From positions 1 to 15,888 of the forward strand of contig JAPOQV010000596.1 in NCBI GenBank assembly GCA_026710565.1: a DNA stretch of 15,888 nt, read 5' to 3'. Under the pieces are notes generated by a model. The model was not told where the DNA came from. It ran no database searches and saw only the letters and a list, made by a program, of their open reading frames with translations. Positions 1 to 6,295 of the stretch are shown here, in pieces; positions within the stretch are counted from its first letter, which is position 1, and the number at the start of each line of letters is the position of its first letter. The position numbers and the translations under genes are program-made. This DNA is from Spirochaetaceae bacterium. GTDB taxonomy: Bacteria > Spirochaetota > Spirochaetia > SZUA-6 > Bin103.

Positions 1-728
1 AAGGTCCCGGCGCTGCGCGACTCCACTACCTCCACCGGCTCGGTGCGCCCGGCCTGGCCCAGCACCTCTGCCGCGAACTCGGCGCGGGTGCAGGCGCCGC
101 GGCTGGTCATGTGCACGATGCCTGACGCCCGGCACGCGACCAACTGCACGATGGCGGCTGCCAGGTCGCCGGTGTAAGTGGGCGACTCGACCTGGTCGTC
201 CGGCATCCGCACGACGCCGTCGCGGTCCGCGGCGTCCAGCACGCGCGCCACGTAGTTGCCCGTGGCGTGTCCGAACAGCCACGCCGTGCGGACCGCGCAG
301 GAGCGGCGGCACGAAGCGCGGCTGATCTGCTCGCCGGCCAGCTTGGAGCGGCCGTACTGGTTGAGCGGGTTGGGGTGCGAGACCTCGTCGTAGCCGCTCT
401 CGGCGCGGCCGTCGAATACGTAGTCGGTGGAGATGTAGACGAGGGACGCCTCCGCCGCCTCCGCCCCCAGCGCCACGTTGCCGGCGCCCACGGCATTGAC
501 CAGCCACGCGCGGTCGGGATCCGTCTCGCATCCCTCCAGGTCCACGAAGGCGGCGGCGTTGACCACGACCTCCGGCCGGGCCGCGGCGATCTGATCGACG
601 GTGCGCGACCGCTCGGTGATGTCGATCTCGTCGATGTCCCAGGCCAGGACCCGGTGGGAGGCGTCCAGGGCGGCCGCGATGTCCCGGCCGAGCATGCCGC
701 GTGCCCCGATCACGAGAGCGTCGGCCAC
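1..728 (-). CDS. rmlD: dTDP-4-dehydrorhamnose reductase-like protein (RmlD family), partial at its C-terminus
   Basis: This is an NAD(P)-dependent short-chain dehydrogenase of the extended RmlD type; the family reduces dTDP-4-dehydro-L-rhamnose to dTDP-L-rhamnose in the cytoplasm. I translated it from a GTG at 726-728; the frame stays open to the window edge, giving about 242 residues of a usual 280-300. Visible motifs are the nucleotide-binding GARGMLG (residues 8-14), STDYVFDG (100-107) and the catalytic Tyr125-x-x-x-Lys129 in YGRSK, followed by LAGE. It is the last gene of a leftward operon, starting three bases after the stop of the Gfo/Idh/MocA gene and in the same frame as it. No other dTDP-rhamnose genes are visible, so the substrate may be another nucleotide sugar or free sugar. 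The family is secure; the exact reaction is not. Confidence 0.9.
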   Translation of the reverse strand, partial: MADALVIGARGMLGRDIAAALDASHRVLAWDIDEIDITERSRTVDQIAAARPEVVVNAAAFVDLEGCETDPDRAWLVNAVGAGNVALGAEAAEASLVYISTDYVFDGRAESGYDEVSHPNPLNQYGRSKLAGEQISRASCRRSCAVRTAWLFGHATGNYVARVLDAADRDGVVRMPDDQVESPTYTGDLAAAIVQLVACRASGIVHMTSRGACTRAEFAAEVLGQAGRTEPVEVVESRSAGT

Positions 729-731
729 GGC

Positions 732-1913
732 CTACGCCCCGGCGGCGTCCGACGTCTCCGCGTCGGCCGACACCGTGACCCAGCGCCCCTCCGCAGAGGA
801 GCGCTCGGCGGCGGCCATCACCTCCTGCACGCGGAGCGCGTCCTGGAAATCGGGGTGCGGCGCCGTGTCGTCCCAGATGGCGCGCAGCAGCCGGTACTGG
901 CACTCGACGTGCGTGCGGGTGAAGCCGGCGGCCTGCGACCAGTCCGGGATCTTCTGGCCGGCGTGGTGCTGAACGGTCTCCAGCCGCCGGAAGCCGCGCA
1001 TGCCGCCGAGCGGCTCGGCCGGATCGGTCGCGTCGTAGACCTCCAGCCAGCTCGGCTCCTCGGCCCGGAAGCGGATCGCCCCGCGGTCGCCGAACACCTC
1101 GACCTGCAGGTCGTTCACGGCGCCGGTGCCCATGCGGCTCACCTCGACCAGGCCGATCACGCCATCGGCCATGCGCAGGTGCAGGAAGCAGCAGTCGTCC
1201 ACCTCCACCGGCGCCAGCTCGTCGCTGCCGGCCGCGACCGGACGGCGGTCGATCAGCGTCTCCAGGGTCGCGTTGACGGACTCGCACCGGCCGAGCAGGT
1301 AGCCGATAAGGTCCAGCACGTGGCTGCCCAGGTCGTGCATGGCCCCGCCGCCGGCCGCCTCCCGGTCCAGCCGCCACGACATCGGCTTGGCCGCGTCGAT
1401 GTAGCTGGAACGGTAGTAGCGGCCCCGGAAGGAGAAGATCCGCCCCAGGAAGCCGTCGTCCACGAGCTGCCTGGCGCGGGTGATGGCGGGAAAGAAGCGG
1501 AAGTTGAAGGTCGGCTGCGCCTTCACGCCCGCGCGGCGTACCGCGTCGGCCATGAGGGCGCCCTCGGCGACGGTGCGGGCCAGCGGCTTCTCGCAGTAGA
1601 TGTGCTTGCCGGCCGCCGCGGCCGCCGTCACCACCGGCTCGTGCAGGGCGTTGGGCACCGAGCAGTCGACGAGGTCGACGTCGTCCCGTTCGACGATCCG
1701 CCGGTAATCGTCGCTCCACGCCGGGCAGCCGATCTCCCGCGCCGCCCGCTCGGCCGAGGTCGCGGACGAGGCCGCCACGGCGGCGATCCGCACCGCGTCC
1801 GCCGGCAGGCCGTAGTGGTAGGGGATCGACCGGTAGGCCAGCGCGTGCACCGTGCCGATGCCGCCGTAGCCGATCAGGCCCACCCGGATCGGGCGGGCGT
1901 CTTCCGCGGCCAC
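732..1913 (-). CDS. Gfo/Idh/MocA family NAD(P)-dependent oxidoreductase
   Basis: This 393-residue protein is typical in length for the Gfo/Idh/MocA family, which oxidises or reduces sugars, inositols and related polyols with NAD(P). The N-terminal Rossmann fold carries the dinucleotide motif Gly15-x-Gly17-x-x-Gly20 and ends in the family hallmark Glu108-Lys109-Pro110, where the lysine is catalytic. The C-terminal alpha/beta domain holds the GxxxDxGxH pattern with Asp194 and His198, which bind substrate and take part in catalysis. The start is a GTG one base after the stop of the epimerase-like gene, so translational coupling is likely. The downstream RmlD-type gene follows at three bases. There is no signal peptide, so it is cytoplasmic. 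The substrate cannot be read from the sequence; the neighbours suggest a sugar or sugar acid catabolic intermediate. Confidence 0.93.
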   Translation of the reverse strand: MAAEDARPIRVGLIGYGGIGTVHALAYRSIPYHYGLPADAVRIAAVAASSATSAERAAREIGCPAWSDDYRRIVERDDVDLVDCSVPNALHEPVVTAAAAAGKHIYCEKPLARTVAEGALMADAVRRAGVKAQPTFNFRFFPAITRARQLVDDGFLGRIFSFRGRYYRSSYIDAAKPMSWRLDREAAGGGAMHDLGSHVLDLIGYLLGRCESVNATLETLIDRRPVAAGSDELAPVEVDDCCFLHLRMADGVIGLVEVSRMGTGAVNDLQVEVFGDRGAIRFRAEEPSWLEVYDATDPAEPLGGMRGFRRLETVQHHAGQKIPDWSQAAGFTRTHVECQYRLLRAIWDDTAPHPDFQDALRVQEVMAAAERSSAEGRWVTVSADAETSDAAGA

Positions 1914-1914
1914 G

Positions 1915-2766
1915 TCAGCGGATGAGGCCGCGCGCGTCCCGGTGCCGGTCCGCTGCCGCTTCCAGCACCCCGCGCAGTTTCTCCACCGCGGCCGGGATCT
2001 CCCCGGTGCCGGGCTGCAGCTTTCCCTCGGGCCCCTTGAGGAGGGGCGAGGAGAACTCGCCCACCGTCATGCCGGCGGCGACGAACTCCTCGACGTTGCC
2101 GGTGTTGAGCCCGCCGTCCTCCATCAGCTCGATCCGGTCCTCCAGGCCGGCGGCGCGGATCATCTCGTGCAGGCGGCGGATGTTGTCGACCATGATCGGG
2201 TCCATGGTATGGGGGCTCTTGCCGGTCTCCTGCGCCCAGAAGTAGGCGCGGCTCTCGTACTCGATGGCGCGCACGTAGGGCTGCACGTACTGCTCGAACG
2301 CCGCGATCGGCGTCCCCTGCCACGCCCAGACCCCGGCCTTCAGCCCGAGCACGTCGGTGATGTAGGAGATCGCCTGCATGGTCAACTCGCCCATGGTCTC
2401 AAGCGGGAGGGTGATCAGGTTCACGCCCAGGTCGGCCATCTGCTTGAAGACGTCGAAGCCGGGGCGCACCATCTGGAGCTGGGCCTCGATCTCCAGGTCC
2501 GTGCTCTTGCGGGTCGCCTCGATGACGTCGAAGCCGCCGCGCGGCATGCCGAAGTCCATGTACTTGCCGTCGCGCACCTCGATGTGGAACCAGTCGACGC
2601 CGGCGCTCGCAAGCTCCGCGACCTGGGCGCCGAGGACGGCGTAGTCCGCCCAGAACAGGCCGGCGGAGATCTTCACTTTCTTCCCCACCGTACCGATGGT
2701 GTCGTACGCCGCAGCCCCATCGTCCCGTCCACCCATCGCCATCATCACTTCCCAGCTTGCTGACAC
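1915..2766 (-). CDS. Ribulose-phosphate 3-epimerase-like TIM-barrel protein with altered metal ligands
   Basis: The protein has the layout of the ribulose-phosphate 3-epimerase family. There is a first strand with KISAGLFWADY (residues 32-42), the strand-2 signature HIEVRDG (61-67) in place of the usual HxDxMDG, and the late EDGGLN motif (216-221) holding the second catalytic aspartate, Asp217. The family epimerises C3 of ketopentose or ketohexose phosphates using a divalent metal. Here the first catalytic aspartate is Glu63, and no histidine occurs at the expected second His ligand (residues 90-102 read LEIEAQLQM and onward). The annotated GTG gives 283 residues, longer than the usual 220-240. 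ATG codons 8, 9 and 11 are plausible real starts, because family similarity begins only near residue 30. It is first in the operon with the Gfo/Idh/MocA and RmlD-type genes. The true substrate may be an unusual sugar or sugar acid. Confidence 0.82.
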   Translation of the reverse strand: MSASWEVMMAMGGRDDGAAAYDTIGTVGKKVKISAGLFWADYAVLGAQVAELASAGVDWFHIEVRDGKYMDFGMPRGGFDVIEATRKSTDLEIEAQLQMVRPGFDVFKQMADLGVNLITLPLETMGELTMQAISYITDVLGLKAGVWAWQGTPIAAFEQYVQPYVRAIEYESRAYFWAQETGKSPHTMDPIMVDNIRRLHEMIRAAGLEDRIELMEDGGLNTGNVEEFVAAGMTVGEFSSPLLKGPEGKLQPGTGEIPAAVEKLRGVLEAAADRHRDARGLIR

Positions 2767-2796
2767 ATCCTACGCCATGGATCGGTGACGGCCCAT

Positions 2797-2825
2797 CCCT
2801 GCGCGTCTGCGCGCAGCCTGCAGGG
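2797..2825. promoter_or_regulatory. Nested palindrome in the divergent gap upstream of the epimerase operon and antitoxin
   Basis: Arms CCCTGC (2797-2802) and GCAGGG (2820-2825) enclose a perfect ten-base palindrome, CTGCGCGCAG (2807-2816). The element lies in the 133-base gap between the divergent starts at 2766 and 2900. It could be an operator for either side or an RNA hairpin. There is no T-run after it, so it is not a standard intrinsic terminator. In GC-rich DNA such palindromes also arise by chance. Confidence 0.25.
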
Positions 2826-2899
2826 TGCCCGGCGGCGCCCCTCGCCAAGCTTGCCGGGAAGGTCGTTGACGGCGGTTTGAAGGGCGTAGGAGGGTGACC

Positions 2900-2929
2900 A
2901 TGCGAATTCCGATGGAGGAACGAGGATGA
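2900..2929 (+). CDS. Possible nine-codon leader ORF coupled to the antitoxin
   Basis: An ATG at 2900 is preceded by a strong GGAGGG ribosome-binding sequence (2889-2894) with a five-base spacer. It opens a nine-residue frame, MRIPMEERG, whose TGA overlaps the antitoxin ATG as ATGA. The antitoxin also has its own GGAGG at 2914-2918, inside this mini-ORF. The arrangement would suit translational coupling or leader-type control of antitoxin synthesis. The peptide is too short to show conservation, and chance is a real alternative. Confidence 0.3.
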   Translation: MRIPMEERG

Positions 2930-3159
2930 ACCAGCTTCTTCAAAGGGCATTCAACAAAGCGGCGGAGCTCCCACAGGAGGAACAGGATAGATTCGCGCTG
3001 TTCCTGCTGGCTGAGTTGGAGTCCGAGCGGCGATGGGCCGAATTGTTTGCTCGGCCCGAGTCGGAGGATGTGCTGGAGAGGCTGGCCGACGAGGCCCTGT
3101 TGGAGCACCGTTCGGGGCGGACGCAGCGGCTTGCGATGGAGGATCTATCAAACGCGTGA
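2926..3159 (+). CDS. Type II antitoxin-like protein, partner of a RelE/ParE-family toxin
   Basis: This small acidic, mostly helical protein of 77 residues matches my recollection of the antitoxin family encoded just upstream of RelE/ParE-like toxins. An N-terminal helix with KAAELPQEEQDRFALFLLAEL (split here as KAAELPQEEQ and DRFALFLLAEL, residues 11-31) resembles a dimerisation segment. A second part has LADEALLEHRSGRTQ (54-68), where LADEAL and EHR-x-G-x-T are the recurrent words. Such antitoxins bind the toxin and usually repress their own operon. GGAGG at 2914-2918, seven bases before the ATG, fixes the start. The stop TGA overlaps the GTG of the following toxin remnant. The antitoxin looks intact; its partner is not. 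The family label rests on pattern memory, without a search. Confidence 0.7.
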   Translation: MNQLLQRAFNKAAELPQEEQDRFALFLLAELESERRWAELFARPESEDVLERLADEALLEHRSGRTQRLAMEDLSNA

Positions 3160-3293
3160 GTCAGAGACGCCCGGTGTACTCGGTGCGCGTAAGCATCGAC
3201 TACCGCGCTCTCGGCGTACTGGACCAGGGCGATATCGTGTGGTTCTGGATCGGTGCACACCACGAGTACGACAGGCTTCTTGCGCGAAGGTAG
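3156..3293 (+). pseudogene. RelE/ParE-like toxin remnant, C-terminal half only
   Basis: A GTG overlapping the antitoxin stop opens 45 residues containing PVYSVRVSIDYRALGV, IVWFWIGAHHEYDRLL and a C-terminal LARR. This corresponds to the last three beta strands of RelE/ParE-fold toxins, where a VYSVRVxxxYRAxG strand and a terminal IGxHxxYDRLL segment are typical. Full-length members have about 85-90 residues. The N-terminal helical hairpin and first strand, about 40 residues, are missing, and the preceding DNA in this frame lies inside the antitoxin gene. A deletion removing the toxin's first half and joining it to the antitoxin end explains this best. Toxic activity is unlikely, though the stub could still bind the antitoxin. 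Translation of the stub remains possible. Confidence 0.72.
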
Positions 3294-3320
3294 CTACGAC
3301 CAAGCTCTCCGCGTTGTGCT

Positions 3321-4097
3321 CTATGAGTCGACATACGTCGCGGTGGCTTCGCGATACTCGGTCATCGCGCCGGCCGGCGGCGTGCCGGCGGGATTGTGGC
3401 GCCACCGGTCGCTGCCGCGCATCCAGTACGCCCGGAACTGTTGCCACACGGACGTGTCGCACTTCACCTCGCCGGCGGAGTAGCGGATGGTCAGGCCGCA
3501 GCGCAGCCGGTCCGAGCGGTTCGGCTCGGAGCCGTGCACGATGCGGTCGTCGTGCATGCTCATCTGGCCCGCCGCCATCTCCAGGTACCGGGCGGTCTGC
3601 GGGTCGACCAGCCCGTCGGCCAGCCTGAGCGGCAGCACCGCCCTGCGGTCGTCCAGGTCCTCGTGCCGTAGCGGGCCGAGCAGGTGCGATCCGGGGATCA
3701 CCTGCATGGCGCCGTTCTCGCGGTCGCTGTCGGCGAAGGCCAGCCAGACCGTGACCGAGCGGTGCGGGTGGAGCGGCCAGTAGAACGCGTCCTGGTGCCA
3801 GGGCGTGATCTTGCCGTCGCCGGGATCCTTGGCGAAGAACTGGGTGCCCCACAGGTAGAAGTCGGGACCAAGCAGGGACTCGACCCGGTCGAGGATGGCC
3901 CCGGCGCGGCAGACCTCGTACAGCTCGCGGTCGAAAGCGTGCCACCAGTCCATCTGCTGGGTGGAGGCTCCGGGTGGGAGCAGGCGGCGGAGCCGCTCGA
4001 ACAGCGCCCGCAGGCGCCGCACCTCGCCAGAGGCGACGGCCGGCAGGGGGCACAGCCAGCCCAGTTCCTGGAAGTCCCGCACCTGCGCCGGGGTCAA
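3321..4097 (-). CDS. Phytanoyl-CoA dioxygenase (PhyH) family Fe(II)/2-oxoglutarate oxygenase
   Basis: The double-stranded beta-helix oxygenase motifs are complete: the iron ligands His101-x-Asp103 in WHQDAFYW, the distal His188 in VHGS, and Arg199 in the RLRCGLTIRY segment, positioned to bind 2-oxoglutarate. Bacterial PhyH proteins hydroxylate very diverse small molecules, so phytanoyl-CoA is not implied. Length (258 residues) is normal. I prefer the TTG at 4095-4097 because GAGG lies five bases upstream and the resulting N-terminus, MTPAQVRDFQELGWL, fits the family. A TTG at 4113-4115 in the same frame would add six residues and overlap the upstream stop by eight bases. The gene directly follows the GHL6-like hydrolase and is probably co-translated with it, suggesting hydroxylation of a sugar or aglycone made by that pathway. 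Confidence 0.9.
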   Translation of the reverse strand: MTPAQVRDFQELGWLCPLPAVASGEVRRLRALFERLRRLLPPGASTQQMDWWHAFDRELYEVCRAGAILDRVESLLGPDFYLWGTQFFAKDPGDGKITPWHQDAFYWPLHPHRSVTVWLAFADSDRENGAMQVIPGSHLLGPLRHEDLDDRRAVLPLRLADGLVDPQTARYLEMAAGQMSMHDDRIVHGSEPNRSDRLRCGLTIRYSAGEVKCDTSVWQQFRAYWMRGSDRWRHNPAGTPPAGAMTEYREATATYVDS

Positions 4098-4107
4098 GGC
4101 CCCCTCT

Positions 4108-6183
4108 TCAGGCAAATTCGACGCTCACCATCTCGAACGTCTCGCCGCCCGGCGCCTCGAAGCCGACCACGCCGTCCTGTTGCTGCCACACCAACGGCCG
4201 CTCGTCCGGGATCCTGACCACCCGGCGGACCCGCTCCGGGACGCGCAGCCGCACCCGGACGCCGGCGGCGGGGACGTTGGGCAGGCGCTCCTGGAAGTTC
4301 AGCAGGTTCACCCGGTAGCGGTTCGCGGCCATGTCGGCGCACAGCGTCGCCTCGACCGCGGGCGGGGCGTCCACCTCCATGGTCGGCCGCGGCAGCAGCC
4401 GGCGGATCAGCCCGGCGAACAGCCCCCGGTTCTCCTCGTAGCGCTCCAGCGCGCCGCCCGCGTAGATGCAGCGGCCGGAGCCGAAGCGCCGCTCCACCAG
4501 TGCCGGTGAGCGCGGCGCTAGGTCCTTGTCCGGCGGGTCGTTGTGGACGGACGAGAAGCGGCGCAGCTCGGCGCGCAGGGTATAGGGCAGGCCCAGCGTG
4601 GCGAGCGTCGCGGCCCCGCCGCCGTCGCGCAGGCGCAGCCGCCGCTGCGGCTCCGGAAGGAAGCACGGGTGCTCCCCGGTCCAGTCGGACATCAGCCCCT
4701 CCCCTTCCCCCTCGGGCACGAAGTAGGTGACCTCGTGCTCGGTCTCTCCGTCGCACGTCACGCCGAACACGTCGCCGAGCATGAAGTCCTGTTGCTGCAC
4801 GCCGTCGGAACGCAGCAGCGAGGTGCCGGCGCTGGCGTACAGCGCGCCGCCGGAGGCGACGTAGTCCCGGATCGCGGCGACCTCCTCCTCGTCCATCATG
4901 GTGACGTCGGCCAGGATCACCACGCGGTACCTGGAGAGGTCGGCCAAGCTGCGCCCGGTGACGACCCCGAACGGGATGTGTGCGTCCAGCAGCGAGCGGG
5001 TCGCGGCCAGCACCGCCGACAGGTGGGGAATCTCCGGCCAGTAGCCGGCGAGCTCCAGCACGTCGCGGCCGTTGTCGCGGAGATCGACCTTCGACGCGGT
5101 GCTGAAGTAGACGGCCACGTCCTGCACCATCTCGCCGCCCAGGTGCGGCTCGTAGCGCGCGAGCTCGCGGTAGATTGGGGCGATGCGCTGGTAGGGGCGG
5201 GGATTGACCGTGCCGTCGGGGTCGATCTGGTCGATGAAGACGAACGCCCCGCCGTTGGCCACCGCCGCGAACGCCCGCGCGCGGATCAGCTCGGCGGACT
5301 TCAGCCCGGTCTGGTCATGGAGCTGCGGGCTGGAGCTGGTCTCGAAGCCGAACGGGCGGTTCGGCGTGAGCGAGTAGAGCAGCTTGTTGACGAAGCTCCC
5401 CTGCAGCGTGCCGCCGTAGAAGTCCCCCTGCAGGAAGTCCATGCGGTCGGCCATCCGCCAGCCGACCCCGCCGACGAACCCCATCGGCATGGTGGAGCTC
5501 TGATGCTCGACGCTGATGTCGGGGTTGATCGCCTTCACCGTCGCGGTCAGCAGCGATGCGTACTCCAGCAGCCACTCCTCGCGCTTGCGCTGGAAGTTCA
5601 CCCACACCGGGTCGCGCCAGTCCACGGTCCGCGGCGGCTCGCCGCCCACTTCCTCCGCATAGCGGCGCCGGCAGTGACGGCAGTAGCAGACGTTGTACCA
5701 GAAGGTCATGTCGATGCGGACGCCGTCCACGTCGTAGCGGGTGCAGAGCTCCTTCAGCAGGTCGCGGGCGTAGTCACGGTAGGGGGAGTTGGGGCAGCAC
5801 TGCCCGTGACGGGTGTCGGCGGACCCGCGCGAGCCGTCCGCTCTGACGATGCGCACGTCCGGCAGGTTCTCGTCCGCCCACAGGTCCCAGAGGAAGCAGA
5901 CGATGGCGACCACGGCGATGCCGGCGTCGTGGCAGCGCTCCAATACCTCGCCGAACAGGTCGCGGCCGCGCAGCCCGGCGTGGGTGTGGCCGACCTCCGA
6001 CGGGTACATGCATATCCCCACCGCCGAGTACGCGTTGACCACCGCCGACTGGGCGCCGACCTCGCGCAGCAGGCCGACGTAGGCGTCGGGATCGAACCGG
6101 GCCATGAAGCGCTCGTCCCAGTCCTGGATGTGGGTGTCGACGACGTTGCGCCGCCACGCGGTCCGGTACCACCCCGGCTGCAT
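4108..6183 (-). CDS. GHL6-like glycoside hydrolase with beta-galactosidase trimerisation-like domain
   Basis: The 691-residue protein begins with a TIM barrel (about residues 8-340) resembling hypothetical glycosyl hydrolase family 6 (PF14871) and fucosidase-like barrels. Visible words are RFDPDAYVGLLREVGAQ, GLRGRDLFGE and DVDGVRIDM, where Asp158 sits at a strand end typical of the nucleophile. A CYCRHC cluster (166-171) follows, as in related hydrolases. Residues about 350-575 form a class-I-glutaminase-like fold of the beta-galactosidase trimerisation type, and a beta-rich tail ends the protein. Substrate is unknown. I chose the ATG at 6181-6183: a longer in-frame version to 6318 adds 45 residues unlike the family and would run into the divergent neighbour. 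No signal peptide is seen. The PhyH gene follows at about ten bases. Confidence 0.82.
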   Translation of the reverse strand: MQPGWYRTAWRRNVVDTHIQDWDERFMARFDPDAYVGLLREVGAQSAVVNAYSAVGICMYPSEVGHTHAGLRGRDLFGEVLERCHDAGIAVVAIVCFLWDLWADENLPDVRIVRADGSRGSADTRHGQCCPNSPYRDYARDLLKELCTRYDVDGVRIDMTFWYNVCYCRHCRRRYAEEVGGEPPRTVDWRDPVWVNFQRKREEWLLEYASLLTATVKAINPDISVEHQSSTMPMGFVGGVGWRMADRMDFLQGDFYGGTLQGSFVNKLLYSLTPNRPFGFETSSSPQLHDQTGLKSAELIRARAFAAVANGGAFVFIDQIDPDGTVNPRPYQRIAPIYRELARYEPHLGGEMVQDVAVYFSTASKVDLRDNGRDVLELAGYWPEIPHLSAVLAATRSLLDAHIPFGVVTGRSLADLSRYRVVILADVTMMDEEEVAAIRDYVASGGALYASAGTSLLRSDGVQQQDFMLGDVFGVTCDGETEHEVTYFVPEGEGEGLMSDWTGEHPCFLPEPQRRLRLRDGGGAATLATLGLPYTLRAELRRFSSVHNDPPDKDLAPRSPALVERRFGSGRCIYAGGALERYEENRGLFAGLIRRLLPRPTMEVDAPPAVEATLCADMAANRYRVNLLNFQERLPNVPAAGVRVRLRVPERVRRVVRIPDERPLVWQQQDGVVGFEAPGGETFEMVSVEFA

Positions 6184-6260
6184 AAGCGGCGACGGTACTA
6201 CGGCCCCTACCCGGCGGCAATGCGAACTGCATCCCGAGAGATACTGAAGCGCGCAGCGCG

Positions 6261-6289
6261 GTGACAGCGGCACGGCGCCGTGAAACAAT
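6261..6289 (+). promoter_or_regulatory. Candidate promoter for the first AAA/nuclease gene
   Basis: GTGACA (6261-6266, five of six to the -35 consensus) and AACAAT (6284-6289, four of six to the -10 consensus) are 17 bases apart. Transcription would start near 6296, which is the G of the GTG start codon, giving a leaderless message. There is no Shine-Dalgarno sequence in front of that start. The -10 is weak, so confidence is modest. Confidence 0.35.
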
Positions 6290-6295
6290 GGGCCC

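Noticed and set aside
267..1925. Long plus-strand open frame of 552 codons opposite the Gfo/Idh/MocA and RmlD-type genes
   Set aside because: Low-complexity Arg/Gly/Val/Asp-rich translation with no domain; an antisense shadow caused by high G/C at third positions of the real genes.
4543..6264. Plus-strand open frame of 573 codons opposite the GHL6-like hydrolase
   Set aside because: No recognisable motif and strongly biased composition; the minus-strand gene explains the region.
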